From positions 65,410,040 through 65,474,039 of the forward strand of contig OZ025242.1 of NCBI GenBank assembly GCA_964019155.1: a DNA stretch of 64,000 bases, written 5' to 3'. Under the pieces are notes generated by a model that worked only from the letters and a program-made list of their open reading frames with translations, did not search any database and had not been told where the DNA came from. Position 1 is the stretch's first letter; each line of letters opens with the position of its first letter. Below are positions 1-12,110 of the stretch, piece by piece. This DNA comes from Osedax fenrisi (lineage: Eukaryota; Annelida; Polychaeta; Sabellida; Siboglinidae). The position numbers and the translations under genes are program-made.

Positions 1-105
1 GAGGTTTTTTAATGTGGAAAAGGTTGAATTCCAACCAAATGTGTTAACAATTTTCTTATAAAGAGGTTTTTCTTATAAAGAGATTTCTTATAGAGAGTTT
101 TACTG
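1..105. mobile_element. Right terminal inverted repeat of a pogo/Tigger-type (Tc1/mariner superfamily) element
   Basis: Read on the minus strand from position 105 inward, the sequence starts CAGTAAAACTCTC and continues with short internal repeats of TTATAAGAAA and CTCTTTATAAG. This is the usual look of Tigger/pogo terminal repeats (CAGTA..., direct sub-repeats). It is followed by TA (106-107), the target dinucleotide of this superfamily. The rest of the element lies left of the window. It faces away from the transposase gene at 577-5225, so it is probably a separate insertion. The assignment rests on the TIR pattern only. Confidence 0.55.
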
Positions 106-508
106 TATATATATATAGAAGCATATAATATAATCATATCCAGATTTTAATCAAATCATTTAGCCGTGTGTACTCGATTTATAACATAGAATATTATCTA
201 ATCATATCCGAATTTTAATTAAATCATTTACCTGATGAATTAATAAATACATGAATATTAAAATTAAATTATTTCAATCAATTCCTATTATATATATAAT
301 ATATAATTCTTTCTTTAATTTTTATTTTTTATAATTTAATATGTTTAATATATTTACAATGTTAATTATATTTTAATTTAAGATCTACAACATGTATATT
401 TTAGTAAAAAATATATATACAATCTCTGGGAATTGTATGCAGTATTTTATATAATTACTGATACTTAATGATTAAAGTATGTGTCTGTATGTATGTATGT
501 ATGTATTA

Positions 509-555
<47 letters not shown>

Positions 556-583
556 GCATACTCATAATACAAATTAATGATAG
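106..583. other. AT-rich non-coding stretch with TATG and TA microsatellites
   Basis: No coding sequence is visible. There is a (TATG)n tract near 486-505 and a (TA)n tract at about 511-552. The 3' end works as the intron preceding the first visible exon of the downstream transposase gene, with an AG at 582-583. I found no CENPB-type helix-turn-helix exon here, although a complete pogo-like gene would have one upstream. Confidence 0.6.
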
Positions 584-2458
584 GTTCCAGAGCAAGAGGG
601 TTTAACAAAGATGTGGTTAAGGACTTTTATGATTTACTAGAACAACTAATAAATAAGCATAACTATACTCCTGACAGAATATTTAACGTCGATGAGACAA
701 ATATGTCAACAGTTCCGACGAGGCATCACAAAATATTTGCCAGGAAAGGACAAAAACAAGTTTATATTGTAATAATAATTAATATAAGGATAATATTATG
801 TAAAAATATGACACATTTTAATAATAAAATATATATATATATATATATTACTATTTATTTGATTACTGTTTATTATAGGTTGGAATAAAAACAACTGCAG
901 AAAGGGGTGAAGGGATGACTGTTGAGGTATGTGTAGGTGGTGATGGGTCCATTATACCACCTATGTTCATTATTCCTCGTATAAAACGAAATGAAAAATA
1001 TATGACAGAGGCTCCGGAAAACTCCTTATTTGGATTTAATAAGAATGGGTGGATGACCGGAGAATTATTTTTGGAATGGTTCCATCATTTTATAAAATAT
1101 TCTCATGCGAATATAAATTCAAGAACATTACTATTGTTGGATGGCCATTCTACACATATCAAAAATATTGAATTGATTGATGAGGCCAGAGAAATAGGAA
1201 TAGATATTCTATGTTTTCCACCACATACAACTCATAGATTGCAACCCCTCGATGTATCGTATATGGGGCCTTTAAAGCAAGCCATTAATAAAGTGTTAGA
1301 GGCCCATATTAAGCACAGAAATATTGTACGTTTAGTCGATCTAGTAGGGATATATAATGTGGCATCAATGACGTTAGGTAATTACTCTATTATAAAGAGT
1401 GGATTTAATAAAACTGGAATATTGCCTTTCAATCGTAATGCCTTTAACGATATTGACTTTCTTCCAAGTTTAACCTCGGTAAATTCTACACCGACCCTTT
1501 TCAATGAACATGTGTATACTAACGAGGTACTGGTAGTGCACTCTCCTCGGATATCATTGAAAAGAGTGGACGGTGAAATTCATATTGTACTAGGTAATTA
1601 CCATCTTACTATTTTATAATATATTCTATATTTAGGATTAATGTTTAACTAACAAATTATAAATTCTTATTAATAATTTAATGTAATAACTAAACTAAAT
1701 ATAATCATTAAATTGTGAATTAAATTATATTATAAATAAATCATATTACGTTTCAATGTAAATTATTAAAATATATTATATAGATGGTGAAACACTCATT
1801 AATGATATAAACGAACCGGCCTCTAGCACGAGAGGTTTTTATATATTTTAAATAAGTATATTAAGTATGTAATATTATATTTATAATATATTTATAATTA
1901 AGTATATAATATTAAAAATATATCATATTAAAATAACATATATTCCATTAAATTTTTTTTTTTTAATTAATTAAATTAAATTTGTAACATTATGTAATTT
2001 ATTTTAAAACTTATTAAATGTGGAAAATTTTAAAGATTTATTAATAAATATTACTAAAATAGTTTTTATAAGGTATCACCTTTTTTTAGTGATTTGGTAT
2101 CAAGGGGTGTACACACCGCGAGCGCGTAAAAATTGCTAAAAAGTAGTTAAATTAAAATTATAATTAATAAACGTAATTCATTAATATCTGTAAACATATT
2201 TATAGATTTAATATAATTAAATTATATAGGTTGATTTTTTTTATAAATGAAATTTATTAATATAGGTAGACATATTTATTAAAATAATACTAGATTATGG
2301 TTAATATATATATATATATATATATATTATATAACATTCTGTACAGTTATTATTTATTTTAATACATATAAAATGTATAGATAAGATAGATTACAATGTA
2401 TTTATGAGTGTTATACATAAATGATTATATTTACACATACACACCCACACGTATATAT

Positions 2459-2500
<42 letters not shown>

Positions 2501-5225
2501 CATTAATAATATTTATGGATTTATTTTAAAGTGTATAATATTAATTCATTGATTATATTTCATTTAAAACAATTTATTATATTAAGATTAAATATCAATA
2601 AATTTATATCAATATATTAATAATATTTCATTTAAATTTAATAATTTTATATATAATATAACATATATTAATATGCCTATTACATATTATAGGAACTAGT
2701 GCATCTATGCAGGGAACTACAAACTCGGCGTCTCTAGTACCAGGTTAATATTATATAGCATATTATTTTTAAGATAATGTACAAAAATATATACATAATT
2801 ACTCATATGTTAAAAATCAATTCATTAATTATTACTATAGTAATGTTACAAATAACATTATAAAAAATTATATTACATTAATAATATTTATGGATTTATT
2901 TTAACAGTGTATAATATTAATTCATTAATTATATTTCATTTAAAACAATTTATTATATTAAGATTATATTTCATTTAAAACAATTTATTATATTAAGATT
3001 AAATATCAATACATTTATATCAATATATTAATAATATTTCATTTAAATTTAATAATTTTATATATAATATAACATATATTAATATGCCTATTACATATTA
3101 TAGGAACTAGTGCATCTATGCAGGGAACTACAAACTCGGCGTCTCTAGTGCCAGGTTAATATTATATAACATATTATTTTTAAGATAATGTACAAAAATA
3201 TATACATAATTACTCATATGTTAAAAAATCAATTCATTAATTATTACTATAGTAATGTTACAAATAACATTATAAAAAATTATATTACATTAATAATATT
3301 TATGGATTTATTTTTAAGTGTATAATATTAATTCATTAATTATATTTCATTTAAAACAATTTATTATATTAAGATTAAATATTAATAAATTTATATCAAT
3401 ATATTAATAATATTACATTTAAATTTAATAATTTTATATATAATATAACATATATTAATATGCCTATTACATATTATAGGAACTAGTGCATCTATGCAGG
3501 GAACTACAAACTCGGCGTCTCTAGTGCCAGGTTAATATTATATAACATATTATTTTTAAGATAATGTACACAAATATATACATAATTACTCATAAGTTAA
3601 CAAATATATTCATTACTTATTACTATAGTAATGTTACAAATAACATTATAAAAAATTATATTACATTAATAATATTTATGGATTTATTTTAACAGTGTAT
3701 AATATTAATTCATTGATTATATTTCATTTAAAACAATTTATTATATTAAGATTAAATATCAATAAATTTATATCAATATATTAATAATATTACATTTAAA
3801 TTTAATAATTTTATATATAATATAACATATATTAATATGCCTATTACATATTATAGGAACTAGTGCATCTATGCAGGGAACTACAAACTCGGCGTCTCTA
3901 GTGCCAGGTTAATATTATATAACATATTATTTTTAAGATAATGTACAAAAATATATACATAATTACTCATATGTTAAAAAATCAATTCATTAATTATTAC
4001 TATAGTAATGTTACAAATAACATTATAAAAAATTATATTACATTAATCATATTTATGGATTTATTTTAACAGTGTATAATATTAATTCATTAATTATATT
4101 TCATTTAAAACAATTTATTATATTAAGATTAATATCAATAAATTTATATCAATATATTAATAATATTACATTTAAATTTAATAATTTTATATATAATATA
4201 ACATATATTAATATGCCTATTACATATTATAGGAACTAGTGCATCTATGCAGGGAACTACAAACTCGGCGTCTCTAGTGCCAGGTTAATATTATATAACA
4301 TATTATTTTTAAGATAATGTACAAAAATATATACATAATTACTCATAAGTTAACAAATATATTCATTACTTATTACTATAGTAATGTTACAAATAACATT
4401 ATAAAAAATTATATTACATTAATAATATTTATGGATTTATTTTAACAGTGTATAATATTAATTCATTGATTATATTTCATTTAAAACAATTTATTATATT
4501 AAGATTAAATATCAATAAATTTATATCAATATATTAATAATATTACATTTAAATTTAATAATTTTATATATAATATAACATATATTAATATGCCTATTAC
4601 ATATTATAGGAACTAGTGCATTTATGCAGGGAACTACAAACTCGGCGTCTCTAGTGCCAGGTTAATATTATATAACATATTATTTTTAAGATAATGTACA
4701 AAAATATATACATAATTACTCATATTTTAACAAATATATTCATTAATTATATACAATTTATATAATACTTCATGAATATAATTAATAAATAATTAATTAG
4801 ATTTAGTGTCCATTCATAAATCAATAGCAATACATAAATTATAATAAATCTAAATTTAATAATTGTATGGTTATAATACTTTTATAATATGTATTTATTG
4901 TTTTATTCAATATTTATGTACTAATAATATACATATATGTAATAAAGGGAGACGAAAAGGATTCACTGCCATTATAACAGGGTCGCCATATAAAAGATTC
5001 CTAATATCAAATACGAAAAAAGGAAAAATTATTAAAAAGAAAATGGTGTCTACTACGAGGAAAAACAAAAGTAAACCTGCACATATTATTTATAAATGTG
5101 TAATATGTGTAGAGGACATTGATGATTCCATAGATTCATCTGTACAGTGTAATCAATGTTTGGAATGGTGTCACGAATTATGCATCGATATAGATACCTT
5201 TGACATATGCGATTTATGTAAATAA
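577..5225 (+). CDS. pogo/Tigger-like DDE transposase gene, multi-exon, 5' part missing, with an array of tandem 51-nt exons
   Basis: Inferred exons: 584-759, 879-1593, 1784-1834, six repeats (2693-2743, 3104-3154, 3480-3530, 3857-3907, 4233-4283, 4610-4660) and 4948-5225. All introns are GT-AG. Exon 1 ends in phase 0; every later junction is phase 1, so the frame stays open to the stop at 5223. The catalytic triad of a pogo-type DDE domain is visible: NVDET (exon 1), LLLDGHSTH and LQPLDVS (exon 2), with 36 residues between the second and third Asp. The last exon encodes a basic segment, then a PHD-like zinc finger with eight ligands (CVIC, CNQC, HELC, CDLC), as in many Tigger-like proteins. 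The N-terminal DNA-binding region is not in view: it is either upstream or lost. The 577 ATG is only the first ATG of the open frame; a splice acceptor at 582-583 is more likely. It could be a transposon or a domesticated gene. Confidence 0.75.
2497..4744 (+). repeat. Tandem exon-plus-intron array, six copies of a 376-377 bp unit (first step 411 bp)
   Basis: Each unit contains AT-rich intron sequence and one 51-nt exon-like segment between ATTATAG and GTTAATATT. Exon starts are 2693, 3104, 3480, 3857, 4233 and 4610. Each exon encodes the 17-residue linker GTSASMQGTTNSASLVP when entered in phase 1. Exon differences are minimal: copy 1 has GTA where the others have GTG (synonymous Val), and copy 6 has TTT where the others have TCT (Ser to Phe). 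Introns are also nearly identical, so the array is young. The first spacing is longer because copy 2 carries an extra duplication of about 34 bp (TTTCATTTAAAACAATTTAT repeated near 2935-2998). Confidence 0.9.
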
Positions 5226-5295
5226 ATAATAATTATTATTTATGCATGTACATTTCATATGTCAAATTTATCTATGTCAATGCATAATTCGTGAC
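5170..5295. repeat. Imperfect inverted repeat spanning the stop codon of the Tigger-like gene
   Basis: The arm at 5170-5209 lies in the coding sequence of the zinc finger and the arm at 5256-5295 in the 3' flank. They match at 36 of 40 positions in inverted orientation. The loop is 46 nt and contains the TAA stop. The transcript could fold into a long hairpin. It may be an inverted duplication of the 3' end of the coding region. Confidence 0.8.
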
Positions 5296-5629
5296 TTTAT
5301 AATTAATTTTACTTAAAATAAATAAATTATATCATATACATTTTAATTCAGATTAATTATTCAATTATTATTTATATAAATATGGGTTATGAATATCCCG
5401 GCGTTGATCGGTTTTCGATTATATTCCTATATATTATGTATTAAATATAGCTATTCCTAATTATGCATTTCTAGTAAATACAATAAAATGTTAAAAATGT
5501 TAGCTAAACAACAAACAAATGTAGACAAATAATTGTTTTTAATATTTCAAAATTAGTGGACAAATTTATTAATTCATAATAACAACATAAATGGGAAATA
5601 ATATATATATATAATAGTATATACAAGAT
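5296..5629. other. AT-rich non-coding, with a CCCGGCGTTG repeat-end motif
   Basis: Nothing coding is visible. Near 5397-5470 is a degraded copy of the sequence at about 15300-15390 (CCCGGCGTTG, then TCGGTTTT, then ATTAAATATAGCTATTC). This is the kind of end motif shared by dispersed insect repeats. Confidence 0.4.
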
Positions 5630-5760
5630 TATTGGTTCTCTTCAAAATATGGATTATTTAACATGAGATCGACTTCGAAGGGAATTAGATATATTTAATG
5701 ATTTCAACTTCATATAAGTTCCTGGATCTGATGGAAGATCCGCCAAAATAAAATAAAAAT
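5630..5760 (+). mobile_element. Truncated SINE, 3' half
   Basis: The segment with GACTTCGAAGGGA, AAGTTCCTGGAT and GGAAGATCCGCC, then an A-rich tail, matches the 3' half of the complete SINE at 29521-29820 (GGCTTCGAAGGGACATTAGA, AAGTTCCTGGATGGGATGAA). The tRNA-like head is missing. Confidence 0.65.
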
Positions 5761-6482
5761 GTATATTTATATTATTTAATATATTAGTAAAACTATTTAC
5801 AGAATTAATGTGCTATATTAATATATATATATATAGATATATTGTTGATTAAATAACATATTTTATTAGTAAATCTATATACACTAAATATTTATATATA
5901 TATAATACTTTATAATATTGATAGTATATTTATACTCAATAATAAAATATGAATAGGATGGATTTACTTTTGAAAATATATGTATATAACAAATAATTAT
6001 TATTTAAATTATAAACTTTTATAATTTTATTGTTTAATTTAGTGGTTAATTAAATATATTGACAAGGTCCTTGGTATTAATGAGTATAATATAGTTTATC
6101 TATGTTTAATTATATTTACCTAAATAGTTGTGTATTTTATGATTATATATATTGATTGATAATATACATTTTTTATGTATATTAAACAGTATAGAAGTTA
6201 ACTATTATAAAATATTTATTTGTATTAATTATTTGTATCAAATAATTTAAGGATTTTAAATTAAAAGTGAAATAATAAATATACATAATTGAAAAAATAT
6301 AATACATTTAATATTATACAGGAATATATATATATATATGTGTGTGTTTATGTTTAGTCTTTATTATATATAAGTTATATTACTATTAACTAAACAGTTT
6401 ATATTAACTTAATTATAATAAATTAATTGACTTATTAAATTATGATAAGTAATACAAGATATATTATTAAAAATTTTAATAA
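5761..6482. other. AT-rich non-coding DNA
   Basis: No reading frame, TIR pair or RNA gene is evident. There are short TA and TGTG tracts. Confidence 0.6.
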
Positions 6483-6563
6483 AAATAGCACAAGCTAGAT
6501 TCGAACCTATGACCTCCTGCATGGAAAACATGTATTGTACCATGGTAGTGCACTAAGCCATGG
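6483..6563 (-). repeat. tRNA-like sequence (tRNA pseudogene or SINE head)
   Basis: On the minus strand an A-box-like TGGCTTAGTGC is followed about 45 nt later by a B-box GGTTCGAATCT with a T-arm-like context. The acceptor stem does not close: the 3' side TTGTGCT has no partner at the 5' side. It is therefore probably not a functional tRNA. It differs from the SINE at 29521. Confidence 0.35.
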
Positions 6564-6710
6564 CTTAAGACATGTATTTATTAAGATATGCATAAGACAT
6601 GTATTTAATATTAAATGTATTATGATATTTATAAAACGAGGCTTATAGTATTATACATATATAATCCATTGTTTTTACTTGAAATTAAATGTACAATGTA
6701 TGTATATTTC

Positions 6711-6931
6711 TGTGTCATACATTCTACAACTGTATCGATATCATGTGTACGTAACATATTCTAATGATAATCGAGTAATTTCTAAGGGTAATAATTGTAA
6801 TGTAATCATAATAACATTTATTAAATGTTATTATGATTACATTACAATTATTACCCTTAGAAATTACTCGATTATCATTAGAATATGTTACGTACACATG
6901 ATATCGATACAGTTGTAGAATGTATGACACA
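6711..6931. repeat. Perfect 221-bp palindrome
   Basis: Two 110-nt arms are exact reverse complements around the single base T6821. I compared the whole length and found no mismatch. It reads from TGTGTCATACATTC to GAATGTATGACACA. The apparent open frames on both strands here are products of the symmetry. A third, divergent, single-arm copy lies at about 7049-7134. Confidence 0.95.
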
Positions 6932-6998
6932 ATAAATGATTTAATAACACATACTTCATTGATCATTTATTATCACGGATATCCTATTGATGTATTAT

Positions 6999-7134
6999 AT
7001 TATTATACATATATAATCTATTGATCCTACTTGAGATTAAACGTAAAATCTAAAACTGTATCGATCTCATGTATACGTAACATATTCTAATGATAATCGA
7101 GTAATTTCTAAGAGTAATAATTGTAATTTAATAT
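6999..7134 (+). repeat. Divergent single-arm copy of the palindrome and its left flank
   Basis: ATTATACATATATAATCTATTG and the following AACTGTATCGAT to TAATAATTGTAAT repeat 6651-6802 in the same orientation with several substitutions. This shows the palindrome arm existed as an ordinary direct repeat. Confidence 0.75.
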
Positions 7135-7217
7135 TATATTTAATTATTTATTTATATAAATATATATAATATATATTATATATTATTATAATAATTATAT
7201 ATACCTATTTAATAATA

Positions 7218-7279
<62 letters not shown>

Positions 7280-7611
7280 ATATATAGCCTATATATATAG
7301 ATAATTATCAAAAGTGTAATAATAACCAAAATGTATATTAATATTATATTAATATTAATATTATATTAAATATACAATATCATAACACATATTATAATAA
7401 ATAACATATATTTCATTTTTATTATTGATTTAGGTTGTTAATTATTATTTATATTTTATAATGAAATTTATAGTTAATATTAAATTGATAATCAAATGTA
7501 TTTGTTGATCAAAACATAATATAACGAAAATAATTAAACTATATATAATATATAATATAATATATATTATATATGTAACATATATGTTTCATTTATATAT
7601 TACAAATATTC

Positions 7612-7650
<39 letters not shown>
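7135..7650. repeat. AT-rich DNA with long (TA)n tracts
   Basis: (TA)n tracts occur at about 7219-7277 and 7616-7650, with short ATATTA palindromes between. No gene is visible. The second tract marks the outer edge of the left inverted arm. Confidence 0.7.
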
Positions 7651-7654
<4 letters not shown>

Positions 7655-8689
7655 ACTATAGATACATAATAACTATAATAATATACGTATACATTTTATA
7701 TGTTCATAATTATTATTCTTTACATATGATTATTATAATAATATAGTATATTTAACAGTAGAAATATATATTCTAGTAATTTGTTTATTATATTTTATTT
7801 ATTATAGTATACTTATGAATTAGTATAATTATTATACTATATTTATAAATATATATGTTTATACTATCAAAGATAATTTGAAATTATAATAATTATGAAA
7901 ACATAAAATATATACCAAATTTCGCGATCTATTTAAAACCGTAACTATTGTTATTTAGATCGCTCGCGCGTGTGATTTTTAATATATACTACTATAACTA
8001 GGATTCAATTTATAATTGATTAGTTTTTTTTAAATATTAATATTAATTATACCTATATTATATACTATATAATATGTAAGGTAACCCCTTATCTCGTTTG
8101 GAGTGTTTTAATTTGGTTTGGTGATTTAGTGTTCAATATCAATTCTACTATTTATAAATAATTATTTAAATTAACATTGTGCGAGATAATTTTTATGGAC
8201 TTTTCAACTTATGGAGTACATCATGGTATTGCAGTTTTCATAGATGGGTGCCAACGATAGTTTCTGAGCAATGTAGTCTATGATTTCAAAGTTTGGATGA
8301 TGTGGGTATACCCTCATATATGACTATGTTTATGGCTAGAGCTAGTATATTGGTAGTGATTATATTATCTTATACATTACTTATTGAATAATAAAATAAT
8401 GTAGTTTATACCATTTTTTATTTGGTTATCTTATTTTATTTGCTATCTTGAATATGTTATATTTATAAAAATATGTGAATATAGGTTGTTAGCAATAAAA
8501 CCCGTATTTTGAAATCAAAGGCTACAGACTAGCCTACAATGCACAGTCAACACGACGATGCGTTATAATGTTATAACTTATAAAATATAGATAGGCATCT
8601 TCATCGTATAAGCTCGGTATAAACTCTAAACTTATTAATTTAACTTATTAAATATATAAGTTTACTTATCATCTTATTTGTATATATTA

Positions 8690-9320
8690 TATATCCATCT
8701 AGATGACAACAGCAATCCATTATTATCATTGACACGACATCTTCAAGATAAACAAGAGAAGTCCATGTACTTTCGCCTTCGAGATAATAAATACGTTAGA
8801 AAATATTAATATTTTCAACTATATATTATGATAAATATAAACTTAATTCATCAACAGCAGTCCATGATATTTAGTAACGTGGTGCGTTAGAGATGACAAC
8901 ATCAACCTATGACCTTTCTTCTTCAAGATGACAATAACGTTAGCAAAATTTATACTTATACCAAAGATTTTTCGAAGCAAATATATGACACTCCCTATAT
9001 ATACAATATGATTATACAATATGATACAATATAATGTTTATAATAAAAAAAAGCCAGCGTATGATAGAATACATTATTATTATAACATCTGCGCAAAAAT
9101 AATATTTATAATATTTCAAGTTGGATAGTTTTAAAAACTGGTCTTTTCGTATTTATTACACTCGTGAAGTTATTGCTTCCCCTTCAACTAAAAAATCAAT
9201 CAATCCACAGCAGTCCATGATATTTAGTGACTTGTCGCCTTCAAGATGACAACAGAATTCCATGATAATCAATGATATGATGCCTTAGAGATGACAATAG
9301 CAGTCTGTGCTGTCTTCGTG
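8690..9320 (-). repeat. Degenerate internal repeats of the transposon (left copy)
   Basis: Variants of GACAACAGCAGTCCATGATA, CATCTTCAAGATGACAA and TTTAGTGACTTGTCGCCTTC recur several times here and in mirror order at about 12590-13200. No coding frame follows the repeat. The blocks look like old, diverged tandem duplications. Confidence 0.5.
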
Positions 9321-9782
9321 ATTATCATAGAATCTCTGTGAAGCCCTTATTAGATACATGCTAGTAGCATGATTCCATATGCAACCTTATATTATATTTA
9401 GTATTTAATAGAACGTGGAATAAATATTCTGTATGAAGGAATATAATGTGAAAATGTAGTCATCATGACTTTTATATTGGGACATATATTTTCGGTCGAC
9501 GCTGCATGCGTTCAGATGTGTTTAAACGTTACTCGAGTACTACCTCCCAACCCCAAATATTCACTCAACCTACTACTTATGATTATCCTATAAATGTATT
9601 TATATTGTAATAGATTATAAATAAATATAAAAAATATCTTGAATTAATACTATATAAATCTCCATACTTGTAAAGTTACTATATTTCTGTCTAAGCGTTC
9701 TCGTTCCCGTTCATTATTCTGTAACCGTTCCTTTCTGCATTCCCGTTCCTACTTTTATATCCGTTCCCGTTCCAGGAAATGA

Positions 9783-10200
9783 TTCTAATGAAATTACTTA
9801 TGCCATTAAGATGCTTTAATTTAGCACCCATAAGACATGTAAAAATGCTTTAATAATGCCATAAATATGCTTTAATTTAGCACCCATAAGACATGTAAAA
9901 ATGCTTTAATTATGCCATAAAGGTGATTTACTTTAGCACCCATAAGATATGTAAAAATGCTTTAATAATGCCATAAAGGTGCTTTAATTTAGCACCCATA
10001 AGACATGTAAAAATGCTTTAATAATGCCATAAAGGTGCTTTAATTTAGCACCCATAAGACATGTAAAAATGCTTTAATAATGCCATAAAGGTGCTTTAAT
10101 TTAGCACCCATAAGACATGTAAAAATGCTTTAATAATTCCATAAAGGTGCTTTAATTTAGCACCCATAATACATGTAAAAATGCCTTAATAATGCCATAT
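9783..10200 (-). repeat. Subterminal 56-bp tandem array (left copy)
   Basis: There are about seven copies of a 56-bp unit containing TGCTTTAATTTAGCACCC, ATAAGACATGTAAAAATG and AATGCCATAAAGG, starting next to GTTCCAGGAAATGATT. Such arrays just inside the terminus are a hallmark of several DNA-transposon superfamilies, where they bind the transposase. Confidence 0.85.
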
Positions 10201-10313
10201 AGGTGTTATATAGGTGCTTAACTAGTTGAGCATTATTTAAAGCATGTGTGTAAAATGGTGCTAAACTAAGATGCTTTATGGGTGCTTTAAGGGTGCTATT
10301 CCTGTTTGCTGGG

Positions 10314-11453
10314 GACGATCGTCAGCAACTGATCGCGATCAACGATCGTGAAAAAAAATTAAACATAATTTATATATATTTACATCAAGAAATAACAAAA
10401 TAGTGGATATAATAATAACTTTTATTAATGAAAATGTTGAAATACGATCAAATTTATAATAAAATAATATTAATATAATAAATTTGATTTCAATAGAACT
10501 AACAATGCAAATTTAGTATCATTTAGTTTATTTCGTTTCGGTTTATTTATATTGGTAGCAATACTAAACATTCTTTCCACCGGCGCGGATGATGGGAGTA
10601 TAGAATTGTATTTTATAAATAACATTTTTATAATAGGATAATTATTTAGCATATATAAATTAGTATTTTTACTATTTATATAATTAAGTATTTCTATTTC
10701 TATAGAAATAGGTATACCGTTGATTTAGAAGTGGATGGTCCATTATCATCAATAACATAGAATTCATCTGAATTAGTTTTGCTTTGTTCTGGTGTAGTTA
10801 TATAAACCTCGTTATCTGGGATATGTCTATTAACATATTTCTTAAATGTATATAACAACATATCTTTTTCTTCTACGTAATTACTTAACCAATTTAACTT
10901 AAATTGTGGGTTAGATATTGTTACTATAATGGCACTATTAATAGAATACTCAAATGAAAAATAATCGTTAAACCTACATTTTAATCCTTCCTTTAATACA
11001 TCTAATAATGGTTGACAATAAACTAATTTAGTATCCATTTTTAATAAGCGGGATTCTATTGAAAATAGTGTTGGGAATAAATCTCCATAAAAACTGTCTC
11101 GCGCGGTAAAATATTACGATTACTTAGTAAAAAAGATACATTGGTATATTTATATATATATAAATATATTGATATGACGGCGTCAATGCGTGAGTACTCG
11201 CTAGTAATGCGTGGATCATTAGTGGTTCATGCAGCAGCCCGTAATTCATACGCTTATATAATAATACGATCGAGATCCACGATCGGCGATCGATGATCGA
11301 GATCGCGATCGACGATCAAAATAATTACACGATCGACGATCGTTAAAAAATGATCGAGTAAAAAGATCGACGATCGACGATCGTTAGAAAATGATCGACG
11401 AAATTGATCGACGATCGGCGATCGTGAAAATTCGTGATCGTGCCCATCACTGA
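10314..11453 (-). mobile_element. 5'-deleted hAT transposon
   Basis: On the minus strand the element starts CAGTGATGGGCACGATCACG at 11453, a typical hAT terminus. GATCG-rich subterminal repeats lie at both ends (11270-11440 and 10314-10350). The opposite terminus is fused to the end of the left CCCAGCAAACAGG element (GGGACGATCG at 10312-10321), so the last bases of the hAT TIR are missing or replaced. Only the C-terminal half of the transposase remains. Confidence 0.75.
10470..11094 (-). pseudogene. hAT transposase, C-terminal half, one frameshift
   Basis: The first open segment (11038 to 10700, extendable upstream to a splice-acceptor-like CGAGACAG at about 11095) reads LDVLKEGLKCRFNDYF, which resembles the region before the hAT dimerisation domain. 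The second (10652 to 10470) contains SSAPVERMFSIA and NKPKRNKLND, the signature of the C-terminal hAT dimerisation domain. The two are in different frames. Continuing the second frame upstream gives EIEILNYINSK, so a single indel near 10700 breaks the gene. The BED zinc finger and the first catalytic Asp are absent. Confidence 0.8.
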
Positions 11454-11529
11454 GTACCGGTCGCTAATATATCAAATATCGTCTAGTTCTATTATAGATT
11501 GTTGTAAAAAATCATAGGACTTTCCATTG
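11454..11529 (-). pseudogene. Detached fragment of the P-element transposase
   Basis: Read from 11529 downward this gives NGKSYDFLQQSIIELDDI. It continues in frame the P-element exon that ends at 16562 (KAKVFT), if the 5.0-kb transposon and one copy of a 2-bp duplication are removed. It is cut at 11453 by the hAT terminus. The match to the family is by pattern only, over a short stretch. Confidence 0.55.
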
Positions 11530-11629
11530 CCCAGCAAACAGGAATAGCACCCTTAAAGCACCCATAAAGCATCTTAGTTGAGCACCATTTTACACACATG
11601 CTTTAAATAATGCTCAACTAGTTAAGCAC

Positions 11630-12110
11630 CTATATAACACCTATATGGCATTATTAAAGCATTTTTACATGTCTTATGGGTGCTAAATTAAAGAACCTTT
11701 ATGGAATTATTAAAGCATTTTTACATGTCTTATGGGTGCTAAATTAAAGCACCTTTATGGCATTATTAAAGCATTTTTACATGTCTTATGGGTGCTAAAT
11801 TAAAGCACCTTTATGGCATTATTAAAGCATTTTACATGTCTTATGGGTGCTAAATTAAAGCACCTTTATGGCATTATTAAAGCATTTTTACATATCTTAT
11901 GGGTGCTAAAGTAAAGCACCTTTATGGCATAATTAAAGCATTTTTACATGTCTTATGGGTGCTAAATTAAAGCATATTTATGGCATTATTAAAGCATTTT
12001 TACATGTCTTATGGGTGCTAAATTAAAGCATATTTATGGCATTATTAAAGAATTTTTACATGTCTTATGGGTGCTAAATTAAAGCATCTTAATGGCATAA
12101 GTAATTTCAT
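11630..12110 (+). repeat. Subterminal 56-bp tandem array (right copy)
   Basis: About eight units of AAAGCACCTTTATGGCATTA, AAGCATTTTTACATGTC and TTATGGGTGCTAAATT. This is the mirror of 9783-10200, with about one extra unit. Confidence 0.85.

Larger units (their letters stand above)
7651..10313 (-). mobile_element. Left copy of the CCCAGCAAACAGG transposon (inverted relative to the right copy), one end missing
   Basis: This 2.66-kb stretch is the near-identical reverse complement of 11530-14249. Examples are GCGATCTATTTAAAACCG at about 7924 against CGGTTTTAAATAGATCGC at about 13962, and CCTGTTTGCTGGG at 10301-10313 against CCCAGCAAACAGG at 11530. I see only scattered substitutions plus a difference of about one 56-bp repeat unit. 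Homology stops in a (TA)n tract at about 7616-7650, so the end corresponding to 16561 is absent. It has no long reading frame. Confidence 0.85.

Noticed and set aside
6679..6966. Two mirror-image 80-codon frames on opposite strands
   Set aside because: They exist only because of the perfect palindrome; composition is not protein-like.
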